From Dallia pectoralis (taxonomy: Eukaryota > Chordata > Actinopteri > Esociformes > Umbridae), in contig CM055744.1 of assembly GCA_029465975.1 (NCBI GenBank), forward strand, positions 434,001-498,000: a DNA stretch of 64,000 bases, written 5' to 3'. The notes below the pieces were generated by a model, which was not told the origin of the DNA, made no database searches, and saw only the letters and a program-made list of their open reading frames with translations. A program made the translations under genes and the position numbers. Of the stretch, positions 11,966 to 22,272 are shown piece after piece; positions within the stretch are counted from its first letter, which is position 1, and every line of letters starts with the position of its first letter.

Positions 11966-12720
11966 ACACTACCAAAGTTTGGGGTCACTTAAAAATGATC
12001 TTGTTTTTGAAAGAAAAGCACATTTTTTGTCCTTTAAAATAACATCAATTTGATCCGAAATACAGTGTAGACATTGTAAATGTTACACTGGGATATCTAC
12101 ATAGGCGTACTGCGGCCCATTATCAGCAACCAATCACTCCTGTGTTCCAATGGCACTTTTGTGTTTGTTAATCCAAGTTTATCATTTGAAAAGGCTACTT
12201 GATCATTCCAAATCTCTTTTATGATTGTTAGCCCAGCTAAAAACGGTTGTGCCGTTTAAAGAAGCAAAATGAGGCGTTATTTACACCAAAGCAACTACAG
12301 CATTGAATTAAAAAATACGAGAAGCCGGATAGTTTACACTAGGCTGCATCGTCGTTGTTCACTTCTCTGAGATAATTGCCACACGCAATCAATTTGAATG
12401 TACCAGATGAAAATGTGTCATTTTGAAATAATTGAGTCATTATTAAATAAATTACCTAAAAATATAAAGGTAGTCATTTGAAAAACTTATTTGTGAAACA
12501 AAAACCTATTTATATATTGACTGATTCATATATTTACATTTAAATGTATTTATGTATATATTGGCTTATTTATTTCATAGCCATATGCATTTTTTTATAT
12601 TGACTTCAATGGCATTCCATATATTTCTTATCAAATTGATGTTATTTTAATGGACAAAAATGTTTTTCATTTAAAAGTAAGAACATTTCCAAATGACAAC
12701 AAAAAGTTGAACGGTAGTGT
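11966..12720. mobile_element. Non-autonomous Tc1/mariner-like element with long inverted repeats
   Basis: Ends ACACTACC and GGTAGTGT. Inverted arms of about 95 bp continue inward (for example AAAATAACATCAATTTGAT at 12,040 and its reverse complement near 12,640). The text GTTTGGGGTCACTTAAAAAT and CATAGGCGTAC matches a repeat I know from salmonid and pike DNA. No transposase. It lies between HYAL2 and HYAL1. Confidence 0.8.
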
Positions 12721-13461
12721 TCCCTTTTCTTTTATAGGTGCCTTAATTGCTTCATCGCATCCATAGATGTATATATCTATGCATCGCATCTGGGGACGCC
12801 TTAATGTAGATGGCCTAAGAGTGTGTTTCTTCTTGCATGTTAAGATTTCACTATAGACGTTTTGGTTGTGATAAATGTTGCCTGAACTTCCAAAACTGAT
12901 CAAATCTGTGATGAAAAATGATATGGGGTATGTTTTGATCCTTAACTTGTACTCTACCTCCAACAATTTATGTATAATAACTATGGAAACTGATTTGTAT
13001 CTGTGGGCTGCTATTTTTGGTCAGGTCCCTTTTGGAACATCGATTATTAGTCTCAATTAACCTACATATAATATAAATAAAATAAAGGTCAAATAATAAT
13101 GTAAATACATTGGTTCAGCATACAGCAGGGTAACAAACAAAACAAAATCAGACCTTTAGAGGCTTGCGCGAATACTTTTTGAGCTTATACAATTTGTTTC
13201 TGTATCTTTAACGAAAAACACTGAATGAACGCTCCGCCTAGATCCGCTTTTGATTGGCGTTTTATAATTTCACTTTTCTGGTTCAAGAGCACTCGGGTTT
13301 AGTTGACGTGAACAAAATGTGAACAACATCTAAACTTATATACATCGCACACATTTCTCCTTTCTCTTTTTAGAAAAGGGAAGTTAGTCACGCGACATCA
13401 ATCACATTTCCCAATGGTAAGTTGACTGGTAAAGAAACGGTCCGCCACCCGAACCGATAAT
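12721..13461. other. HYAL2-HYAL1 intergenic region
   Basis: AT-rich, with no coding exon. The last 80 bp (AGAAAAGGGAAGTTAGTCACGCGACATC) precede the first HYAL1 exon and presumably form its promoter or 5' UTR. No TATA box is evident. Confidence 0.4.
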
Positions 13462-15185
13462 ATGGGTAAGTACACGATCAATGTGCTGTTATTTGGATGT
13501 AACTACTTTCATATTTTATATATATATATCAGTTTAAATTGGTATTATTGCTCATGCTACTTAACAAAAGTTAACTTGTGAACCACAAGTCTTGTAGGTG
13601 CTGAGCTAATTATTGTAATTAATATAAATACATATTTCTATAGTGTTCGTTTTCTGCTTTATTTTCCCTGCAGGTATAATTTGCTTGATCCTTTGGGTTC
13701 TGCTTTTCCGTGGGAATATGGTCAGTGTTTTTGCCAGGGAGCAGGAAAAAGCTGCCCCAACCACACTGGCCCAGGTGCCCTTTCTCACAGTGTGGAACGC
13801 CCCCACAGCACAATGTATGACCCGCTATGGGGTGGACCTGGACCTAGGATTGTTTAACATAGTCAGCAATCAGAACCAGAGCTTCATGGGTGACAACATC
13901 ACCATCTTTTACAAGTCTAAACTGGGACTATACCCTGAATATGTCCAAAGACAGGCTGTCAATGGCGGGGTGCCGCAGAATGCCAGTCTGCTGGAACACC
14001 TCAGGACAGCCACTGAGAACCTCCGGACGTACATACCTGACAGAGACTTCCAAGGCCTGTCTGTGGTGGACTGGGAGAGCTGGAGACCAGTATGGGACCG
14101 CAACTGGGATAGCATGAATGTTTATTGGGAGGGCTCCAGGGCTTTAGTGAAGGTTAAGCACCCAGACTGGAGCCCTGCTCAGGTGGAGGTGGTGGCCCGC
14201 CAAGAGTTCCAGGTGGCGGCGCGGGACTTCATGGAGGGCACCCTGCTGCTAGGGAAGTATGAAAGGCCCAGGGGAATGTGGGGCTTTTACGGTTTTCCCT
14301 GCTGCTATAACCACTACAAAAACACAACGGGTAACTACACCGGCGAGTGTCCTCGAATTGAGTCCAAGAGAAACGACGCTCTGTTCTGGCTTTGGAACGC
14401 GTCCTCTGCCTTCTTCCCAGACATCTACTTAGATGTGAGGATGCGTGGCCTTGGTGACATCATTCGCCGCTACACACATTACCGTGTTATGGAGGCCGTG
14501 AGGGTGGGGGCCCAGGTCTCCCCAACTCCACCCCCTGTTTATCCCTACGCTCGCGCAGTTTACACCTACTCTCTGGAGTTCCTGTCTGAGGCAGGTGCCC
14601 CGCTATTTCAGCGACTCTCAAGTCTGCACGGGACTTTATGTGAAAGCATGGTTACACTTACTTACCTCTGACATTTGCTTTGTAGATGACGCTGGTCTAC
14701 ACGATCGGAGAAAGCGCCGCTCTGGGATCCGCCGGGATTGTACTGTGGGGAGATCAAACATACTCCAAATCCAAGGTGCCATATGCATTAGAACCCGTCC
14801 CATTTAATGGCAATGCCCACAGGGAAGTATGATTATTTTGTGATATTCTGTATTTCAGATTAACTGTGAGGCAGTGAAAAACTACCTGGATGGAACCCTG
14901 GGCCCTTACCTGGTCAACGTTACCGCAGCCGCAACTCTGTGCAGCCAGACTTTGTGCTCTGCTCACGGTCGCTGTCAGAGGATAGACAAAGGCTCCACGG
15001 CCTACCTCCATTTGGATCCAAGCACCTGGACTGTTGTGTCTGAGAAGAGGGCAGAGGGAGGGCGGAGCTACAGGGTACTGGGCCAACAGAACCAAGACGA
15101 GGTTGTAGCCTTGCAGACCCAATTCCAGTGCCAGTGTTATGCTGGTTGGGGCGGTGAGAACTGCTCCAAGCACCAGTCGTCATGA
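13462..15185 (+). CDS. hyal1: HYAL1-like soluble hyaluronidase, complete
   Basis: Exons 13462-13465, 13674-14590, 14686-14775 and 14859-15185 give 445 residues (human HYAL1: 435). The first coding exon is only ATGG; the donor GGTAAGT follows and the acceptor CTGCAG at 13,668-13,673 keeps frame, giving the signal peptide MGIICLILWVLLF. GH56 motifs: VWNAPTAQC, NQSFMGDNITIFYKSKLGLYP, catalytic VVDWESWRPVW with Asp134 and Glu136, WGFYGFPCCYNHY, and an EGF-like end (CSQTLCSAHGRC, FQCQCYAGWGGENC). Unlike HYAL2 it stops soon after the EGF-like region (SKHQSS), with no hydrophobic tail, so it is predicted soluble and, by family, lysosomal or secreted. Intron 2 has a GC donor (GAG|GCAGGT). The 90-bp exon is the same length as in HYAL2. 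HYAL3 is the main alternative; position beside HYAL2 favours HYAL1. Confidence 0.9.
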
Positions 15186-16172
15186 GAGACAGACACTTTT
15201 TGTTTACATTGTAAAACGTGTAAAACGGGCCTTGCTCTGGTCCGTTCTATCTTAGGTATCACTTTTCGTGCCTTTCGCAAGATTTCTGAGCAAAATGAAT
15301 CAATCATTTATCTTGGAAAAACGATAATTTACATAAAGGTGAGATTTGACAAATATTTAAAGTGTTTTGTCAAGCTTTTGCTGATCTTTACCAAGGGTAC
15401 TAGTACCGGTGGAGGGCACTGTATATCCAAACCCTGAGCCAATGTATATGGTGTAGTACAAGGAGTGTTGTTGCATTACCTTCATTCCCACTGGCCCATG
15501 CCAGTCAGCCATTGACTAGCTCATTTGTCCCACATCAGAAAGCCAGATATTGACTTTGACATTTATGCATCATGTCTGTTTTGAAAATGGTTTCTATCCA
15601 TTCTTCAAAACCATACATTTAATGCTATTAGATTATAATAGATTACTTATAATTATTCCTCTTGTTTCAAGCATTTTGTTTAAATTTAACATAATGCATA
15701 ATTTCGGGATTATAACATTTTAAAAACCTATAGGAAGATCTGTACCAAGTACTGTGTGGCCGATTTGTTTGTTAGATGTTTTTATGTGTTCCATTCAAAA
15801 TGTGATTTAATGTACGGCTTGATAGTTTTTGAGAACCTAGCCTGTTGCTATAGGATATTATGATCATATACGTTGGTGACCAGTTAAATTATGTGTGGCT
15901 GGGTCTTGTGTGGTCTTTGATAATTCTCCAGGTCTCCTTTAGCCATATTTCAGGGTGCAGTGCTTATTGACAACACAGTTATGTTCCGTGACAAGTCCTT
16001 AGTCATGTGGACTTGGAGGAACAGAAACACTACTGTTGTAGTCCACCAGTTACTTAACTCAACAGACATTGCTTTGAAAATACAGTGATTATGTATGTAC
16101 CAAAAAGGAAGAAATTATTAAAATGCATATCAATATTCAGTTTTTTGTTGTTGTTATTCTGCCTTCAGACCT
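15186..16172 (+). other. HYAL1 3' UTR and flank
   Basis: No gene or recognised repeat. A TATTAAAATG near 16,115 could serve as a weak poly(A) signal. This is the last host transcript that I can support in the window. Confidence 0.4.
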
Positions 16173-16452
16173 GGGGCCTGTACCATGAAGCTGGTTTTGG
16201 TGGCTAGCCAGCTATGTTTCAGTTAAGTTTCTCCCAACCCTGGGTTTTAGGTACCATGTAAGTAGCTCGGCTTCAATCGGTATTCGTTGCCATGGTATCT
16301 GACGCTGCACGGCTAACCTGCTCCGGGGCAGGTTATGTTCTGCATTCGAGATCTAAGTCAAAAGTTGGACCAATCAGCGGTGAGCAAAGACACATATAGG
16401 TGACGTAATTAATTCCTAGCTTCTGATCTCTGTTGCAATGGCTTCACATTTT

Positions 16453-16488
<36 letters not shown>

Positions 16489-16962
16489 GAATACACACAT
16501 TTTCATTTCATTCATTTTCAATATGATTAGCCTAAAATCATTATTTTACATTAATCGCCTATAAAATGTATTTCTTTAACTTAGGCATTAACAATCAGCA
16601 ATGATCCTCCAAGATTGTTCTCTTGCTTTGGCAACAGAGACGGTGTTACTGCGTGCTTGAAAAACATTTTTATATTCTTAATATTTCTGAAGATTAATTT
16701 CTTGCTCCTCCGCGGAAAAAATATATTGCTCTCGCCCTATCCATATCGAACGTGATTGGTTGTTCGGTGCCGACGTTACTATTTCATGTGCACGCGCGCG
16801 CGGAGTAATCCGAGTTTAAGGATCAAAGCCTGGGTTGACAAAGTAAGTTGATGAGCTGCTTCATGGTACCAATAAAGCCTGATTGCGTCGGTTTGATTTT
16901 GTCAATTCTGAACCAATCCTGGAACCCTGAGTTTGTTCAACTACCATCATGGTACAGGCCCC
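16173..16962. mobile_element. MITE with GGGGCCTGTACCATGA ends
   Basis: The left end GGGGCCTGTACCATGA (16,173-16,188) and the right end TCATGGTACAGGCCCC (16,947-16,962) are exact inverted repeats. The interior holds CA/TA repeats (16,456-16,486) and no coding capacity. The superfamily is undecided. Confidence 0.85.
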
Positions 16963-16963
16963 T

Positions 16964-17509
16964 GGGGGGTGTTCTCCGTACGCCGCTTAATACATCCGAG
17001 ATCAAATGAGACATCCAAGATGACATTATCCGGCTACTCATCATCCGGTTAATTCGGTTCTCTGAACACACCTGCTGTTTACGATGAGTATAGCTGGACT
17101 GAGTCAGCTGAGATAAATGTCTAATGTGTGAATCCAACAAATTAATTATGTTTTTGACACCCTAACGGGAAAACCGATACATCTCAATAGAGTTTCGCTC
17201 TGCATTAAAGGGTCTTGTCTATCTCACAATACGGAATTATTTAATAAGCTCTGACTGCGAATTGTTCTTCTCTTAACGTACAGTACATAGCTGTGAATGA
17301 CTTCCCACGTCACATCCGCCTATAAAGCCGCTATCTAATCGTGTTTACATGAAATAAGCCTGCTCCGGAGCAGGTTCAAGCTTACGCACCCGTTGCTATG
17401 ACAACAAGTACAGGATGAGCTTCGGAGAACCGAACTATCCAGGATTATGCCTAATCGACAACAATCTAATCCGGCTAACTGAGTTAGCGACGTACGGAGA
17501 ACACCCCCC
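16964..17509. mobile_element. MITE with GGGGGGTGTTCTCCGTACG ends
   Basis: Left arm 16,964-16,982 and right arm 17,491-17,509 are perfect 19-bp inverted repeats. It abuts the preceding MITE with a single T between them. Non-coding; superfamily not assigned. Confidence 0.88.
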
Positions 17510-17524
17510 TGCTCTACTCTAAGG

Positions 17525-17757
17525 TGCTGAAAACATTCCTCAGAAATGTTGGTCTATATTGACATTATAGCATCACAACAGTTGCTACAGATTTGTCACG
17601 TCCTAAAGGTGTTCCATTGGATTGAGATCTGGTGACTGTTGCCATTTTAGTACAACTCATTGTCATGGTCAGAAAATCTGTTTTAGATGAGCTTTGTGAT
17701 GTAATGCGTTATCATGCAGGACGTTGCCATTAGATGATGGTACACTGGTCATACAGA
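17525..17757 (-). mobile_element. Tc1-like fragment A
   Basis: Text such as ATTGGATTGAGATCTGGTGA, with nearby matches to a Tc1-like repeat I remember, marks the reverse of the PDLNP region of a transposase. It is heavily decayed, and a different Tc1 copy of the same orientation joins it at about 17,758. Confidence 0.6.
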
Positions 17758-18820
17758 GATCCTGTAAGTTGCGAGGTGGAGCTGCCAAGGATTGTCCATC
17801 ACATCCCACAGATGCTCAATTGGATTGAGATCTGGGGATAGTGGAGGCCAGAGCAATACCATGAACTCTTCATCATGTTCCTTAAAACATTCCCGAACAA
17901 TGTGTGCAGTGTGGCTGGGCACATTGTCTTGCTGAAAGTGGCCATTGACATCAGAGAATACCATTGCCATGAAGGGGTGTACACTGAAAAAAATGGAAAT
18001 AGCAGGTCTTTGAATTTACAAAAATGAATTTAGAATATACTACGCAATTCATTTATATTCCTTTCAAAAACATGTTTCAAGCACGTAGACTTCAGTTGTT
18101 TTTTAAAAATGTTAAATGTATGTATTCCGCTTGGGTTGATTGAAAGAGATTGAATTGACATTTTTAAATGATTGAGTTAAGTTTGGTCACTACCGGAAAT
18201 AGTATATTTGAATCAAAAGGCGCCAGGAAGTGAACACAGTCAACTCAACTGTCTCAACGCCGAAGAAGATGTCGAGCAAGTGTTGACCGCGTGCAGGACT
18301 CAGGAAAAAGTAAGTGAACATCAATTAAAATGATTTTTTATAAAGGCGACATTTTTCATTAAATTAATGACTTAGACTACATGCAAGTTATATTAATATA
18401 TCGGTTGTCTTATAACTAAGTAAGCTACTCTCATCGCTTACTACTTAGTTTAGCATTAATAATTGCGGTTCTTTTCTCAATTCAATGTAGCTAACGTAAC
18501 GTTAATTGCAGCGGGAAAAGAGAAGGGCTCTTTTTTCACGAGCAAGACCTTCCCAGTTCCACCTTTTGGAGAGTGTTCGGTTTTTGTTCGCCATTTCCAT
18601 TACATTTAGGCTGTTGTAGCGTTACTTTATGTACCAATTAAAAAAGTTCAGTCGAGTTGTTTGGGCACAACGATATAGATAGTGGTTTACCAATAGCTAA
18701 GGTTAGCTAGCTAATACCACAACAAGTTTAGCCTACTACTTAGTTTAGCATGTAAAATCGTGTTCCTCTCTTGACAACGGTGTTTCAGTGAAACGTCGGG
18801 TAAGAACGAGTGTTGTAAAG

Positions 18821-18821
<1 letters not shown>

Positions 18822-18880
<59 letters not shown>

Positions 18881-18904
18881 GCGTGTGCGTGTGTGCGCGC
18901 GTGC
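18822..18904. repeat. (GT)n microsatellite inside EnSpm1
   Basis: About 40 GT units turning into GTGC variants at the right end, in the 5' untranslated part of the transposon. Confidence 0.97.
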
Positions 18905-19450
18905 GTTATGCAGGATGATTCTGACAGGAACATGTAGCGGGGCAACTTACATTGGCACAGTTTATTACATTGAGGAGGAACTCTTGTTTTATCATGTCAT
19001 TTTCTTCACCCGTGCACACTGAACAAGCAGCGTTCTTTAGGTCGAACTGGATTTTTAGATTGCTCTTGTCTATGCTTTTTATTGTGTTGTCTTTTAATTG
19101 TTGAGCCAATTGCTCAATAGTTTTATATATTTTCTTTCATAGGATCCTGTTTCGACAGCATACATATTCAAAGGCTTTAGTGGTAAGTGCTCTCGTAATT
19201 ATAATCTTTTGTCTTGGTTTGTAATGTATATTTCTAAAAACAATGAAAGTAACAAATATTTAAAAAAAATCTCAATTGTTTATAAATTAATATGGACCTA
19301 CTCCCACAGACATTGCCATTTAAACAATCCTGTAACAGTATCAGAAACATTAAAACATCAAGCTGTATTAGTATAATTTCTTGTATTTAAATACCTATAA
19401 ATCTGAACTGTAAATCTGAGCTGAAATTATGAGAAAAATGTCTGGCAGTA

Positions 19451-22198
19451 ATGTTGATCTTTAAATATGTTGCAGGGCTAGGCGGGGGAATGTGGAGATG
19501 TAAAGGGTGTACAGAAACTCTGTCAAGTAGGTCCAAGCTTTTGCATCACTACAGGTTGAAGCATCCACATTTTGGACGTAGTTCCCGCTTTCCATGTACA
19601 TACCTGCACTGTCCATGCACATTTAAGACGTGGAATGCCCTTATTGTCCACCAAAGCAAAATCCACTTACCAGAAGCCACTCACAAGGAAGAAGCGATAT
19701 TCAGTTGTCACCTTTGTGCTTGTAGTGATTTAGCATCAGAAAGGGATTATTTTGCTCATATAAATGCACATCTCAAAAGAAATGAGACAGTAATGTGTAT
19801 GTTTTTAGGCTGTGACTTTAAAACAAACATTTATTGCACATTTAAATCACACAAAAACCGAAAACACTGCCATCATACATTGGTTGATTTTAAACCTGGA
19901 GTAATTATTACTACTAGGATATCATCTGTGAATGATTTGGAGGCAAATAGTCAGCAGTGTTTAGAGCAGTCAGATACTGACATTCCTTCAAATTGTCATT
20001 ATCATATTGAGGACTTGCAGAAGGTCATAGAGCAAAGATTTGTAGCTGCTTTGCTGAAGTTGGAGCATTTGGTCCATGTGCCGAGCTCAGCTGTTGATGT
20101 TTTTTTAGGGGAACTCCATCATTTGATTGGTTCTGCACATGTTTCGTTGTCTTGTGACATTGTAAGTGAAATATTTCATCAGCAAAACATCCCTGTCGAT
20201 GAACTTATAATCAGAGAAACTGTTGATGCAATTTGTTTTGGTAATCCTGTGCAAAGGTCCATACAAAAAGGTGGCCTTCTTAGTACTGCATATCTGCGTA
20301 AGCAGTATTACAAGGAGAACTTCAGTGTTGTAGAGCCAATTGAATACATTCTTGATGCAAAAAACAAACGCAGTTTCCAATATGTCCCAATATTGAAGTC
20401 CTTACAGCAGCTGTTAAGTAGAAGGGATATCGTTGATAAAATTGTTGAGGGGCATCAAAGACAGGAGGGCACATATTCTGGTGTGTCATATAGGTCCTTT
20501 AGAGATGGTTTCCTTTTTAAGGAAAATAGTTTCTTCTCAGGAGAAAAGCCAAGAATCATCCTAAATTTTTATGTGGATGACTTTGAAACGTGTAACCCCC
20601 TTGGCACCTCGCGGAAAAAACACAAGCTTTGTGCAGTGTATTGGGTATTGGCTAACTTGCCTCCAGGGTCTCATTCCTCGTTATCATCTGTTTACTTGTC
20701 AGTTTTGTGTAAATCAGATGACGTAAATACCTATGGTTATGATAAAGTCTTTGAACCTCTTCTAAAAGATCTGAAAACTCTGGAGGAGTTGGGTGTTTAT
20801 GTCTCACTGTTAGGTGAATCAGTTAAAGGTACTGTATTCAGTGTTGTGGCTGACAACCTGGGAGCGCACAGCGTTGCAGGATTTTTGGAAAGTTTTTCGG
20901 TGGAACACTGTTGCAGATTTTGCACAGGAAAAATCACTGATTTTCAGCTTCATTCTGTTGCATCTGGTGTGTTCAGTCTGAGAACAAAGGATCTTCATCA
21001 ATCCCATGTCAAACAAGTCCAGGATACATGTGCCCATTATTGTGGGGTGAAAAAAGAATGCGTCTTCACAAAACACCTGTCTCATTTTCATGTCATCTTT
21101 GGCTATCCACCTGATCTTGCCCATGATGTTTTTGAGGGTATAATCCCAGTTGAGCTAGCTCAATGCTTAACGGTCCTCATTTCCAGAAAGCTTTTCACAT
21201 TAGGTGACCTGAACAATGCCATTCTGAAGTTTCCCTACAAATGGGTTGACAAGACTAACAAACCTCATGTAGTGTCACAAAGTTTCTCCAGCAGAAAAAC
21301 AGTGGGGGGAAATGCTCATGAGAACTGGAGCCTGATCCGGTTTTTACCTTTTTTGGTTGGATCATTTGTACCCGAAGATGAGCCTGCGTGGCTTGTTCTC
21401 ATGGACCTGAAGGACATCACAGAGCTTGTTGTAGCCCCTGTACATAGTGATGACTCGCTTGCGTTTTTAGAAGGTAAAATCATAGAGCACAGGCAGAGAT
21501 ACGTAGAGTTGTTCCCAGACACCAGGCTGCGACCAAAACACCATTATTTGGAACACTACCCTCAGATGATAAGGCTGTTTGGTCCAGTTGTCAGCCAGTG
21601 GACAATGCGCTTTGAGGCTAAGCATAGATTTTTCAAGCAGGTTATCAGACACACGAGCTGCTTCAAGAATGTGCCCCTCTCATTAGCCTCGAAGCATCAG
21701 ATGATGATTGCTTACCATCTGAGCTCTCCATTTTTAAGTAAGCCTGACCTAGAGGTCTCAGCTGTATCTACTCTACCAGTAGACTTGCTCAAAAAGGAGA
21801 TTGCACAAGCCATCAGGCACAAGTTCCCTGACACAAATGAGGTACACCTTGCACAGTGTGTGACAACTAAGGGTATAACTTATAGGAAGGGAATGATATT
21901 GGCCCACAGAGCAGCAGGGGGATTACCTGAATTTAGTGAAATTGACCAAATCTGTATTATACATGAGAGTGTATTTTACATTGTGAAAGAGCTTAGTGGC
22001 TGGTACAGAGAGCATTATAGAGCCTTTGAACTCAGTCAACCACACATCAGTACCTTCACTTTTGTGGCACCCAGTGATCTCAGTGATACTTATCCACTTG
22101 TTGACTACAAAATTGGAATAGCTCGGATGGTTACTTTAAAAAGGCATATTGAAATACAAGGTGAGCTAGCAAGGGAGTTGGACGTGTATGAAGATTAG
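19451..22198 (+). CDS. CACTA (EnSpm) transposase with N-terminal C2H2 zinc fingers
   Basis: One uninterrupted ORF of 915 residues. Four C2H2-like fingers lie in about residues 13-145 (CKGCTETLSSRSKLLHHYRLKH; CTYLHCPCTFKTWNALIVH; CHLCACSDLASERDYFAH; CMFLGCDFKTNIYCTFKSH). The TNP2-like core follows: NFYVDDFETCNPLG (Asp376/Asp377), VYWVLANLPPG, VVADNLGAHSVAGF (Asp468), EHCCRFC, DLAHDVFEG (Asp555, Asp559, Glu562), LRPKHHYLEHYPQMIRLFGP and TMRFEAKHRFFKQ. The acidic residues are plausible catalytic candidates. By family it cuts and rejoins the element's CACTG ends in the nucleus. The start may instead be Met at 19,489, because ATATGTTGCAG before GGCTAGG looks like a splice acceptor. Lack of stops over 2.7 kb suggests youth or selection. 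Confidence 0.9.
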   Translation: MLIFKYVAGLGGGMWRCKGCTETLSSRSKLLHHYRLKHPHFGRSSRFPCTYLHCPCTFKTWNALIVHQSKIHLPEATHKEEAIFSCHLCACSDLASERDYFAHINAHLKRNETVMCMFLGCDFKTNIYCTFKSHKNRKHCHHTLVDFKPGVIITTRISSVNDLEANSQQCLEQSDTDIPSNCHYHIEDLQKVIEQRFVAALLKLEHLVHVPSSAVDVFLGELHHLIGSAHVSLSCDIVSEIFHQQNIPVDELIIRETVDAICFGNPVQRSIQKGGLLSTAYLRKQYYKENFSVVEPIEYILDAKNKRSFQYVPILKSLQQLLSRRDIVDKIVEGHQRQEGTYSGVSYRSFRDGFLFKENSFFSGEKPRIILNFYVDDFETCNPLGTSRKKHKLCAVYWVLANLPPGSHSSLSSVYLSVLCKSDDVNTYGYDKVFEPLLKDLKTLEELGVYVSLLGESVKGTVFSVVADNLGAHSVAGFLESFSVEHCCRFCTGKITDFQLHSVASGVFSLRTKDLHQSHVKQVQDTCAHYCGVKKECVFTKHLSHFHVIFGYPPDLAHDVFEGIIPVELAQCLTVLISRKLFTLGDLNNAILKFPYKWVDKTNKPHVVSQSFSSRKTVGGNAHENWSLIRFLPFLVGSFVPEDEPAWLVLMDLKDITELVVAPVHSDDSLAFLEGKIIEHRQRYVELFPDTRLRPKHHYLEHYPQMIRLFGPVVSQWTMRFEAKHRFFKQVIRHTSCFKNVPLSLASKHQMMIAYHLSSPFLSKPDLEVSAVSTLPVDLLKKEIAQAIRHKFPDTNEVHLAQCVTTKGITYRKGMILAHRAAGGLPEFSEIDQICIIHESVFYIVKELSGWYREHYRAFELSQPHISTFTFVAPSDLSDTYPLVDYKIGIARMVTLKRHIEIQGELARELDVYED

Positions 22199-22272
22199 CT
22201 TTTGTCAGTAAATCTGGTTACACGATTGTGCTACTTTTTCCATATCTGTAATGCAATACTTGTACTTTTTGT

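Noticed and set aside
13385..13400. CLEAR (TFEB) lysosomal-gene element before HYAL1
   Set aside because: GTCACGCGAC differs by one base from the GTCACGTGAC core, breaking the E-box; one weak site is not evidence.
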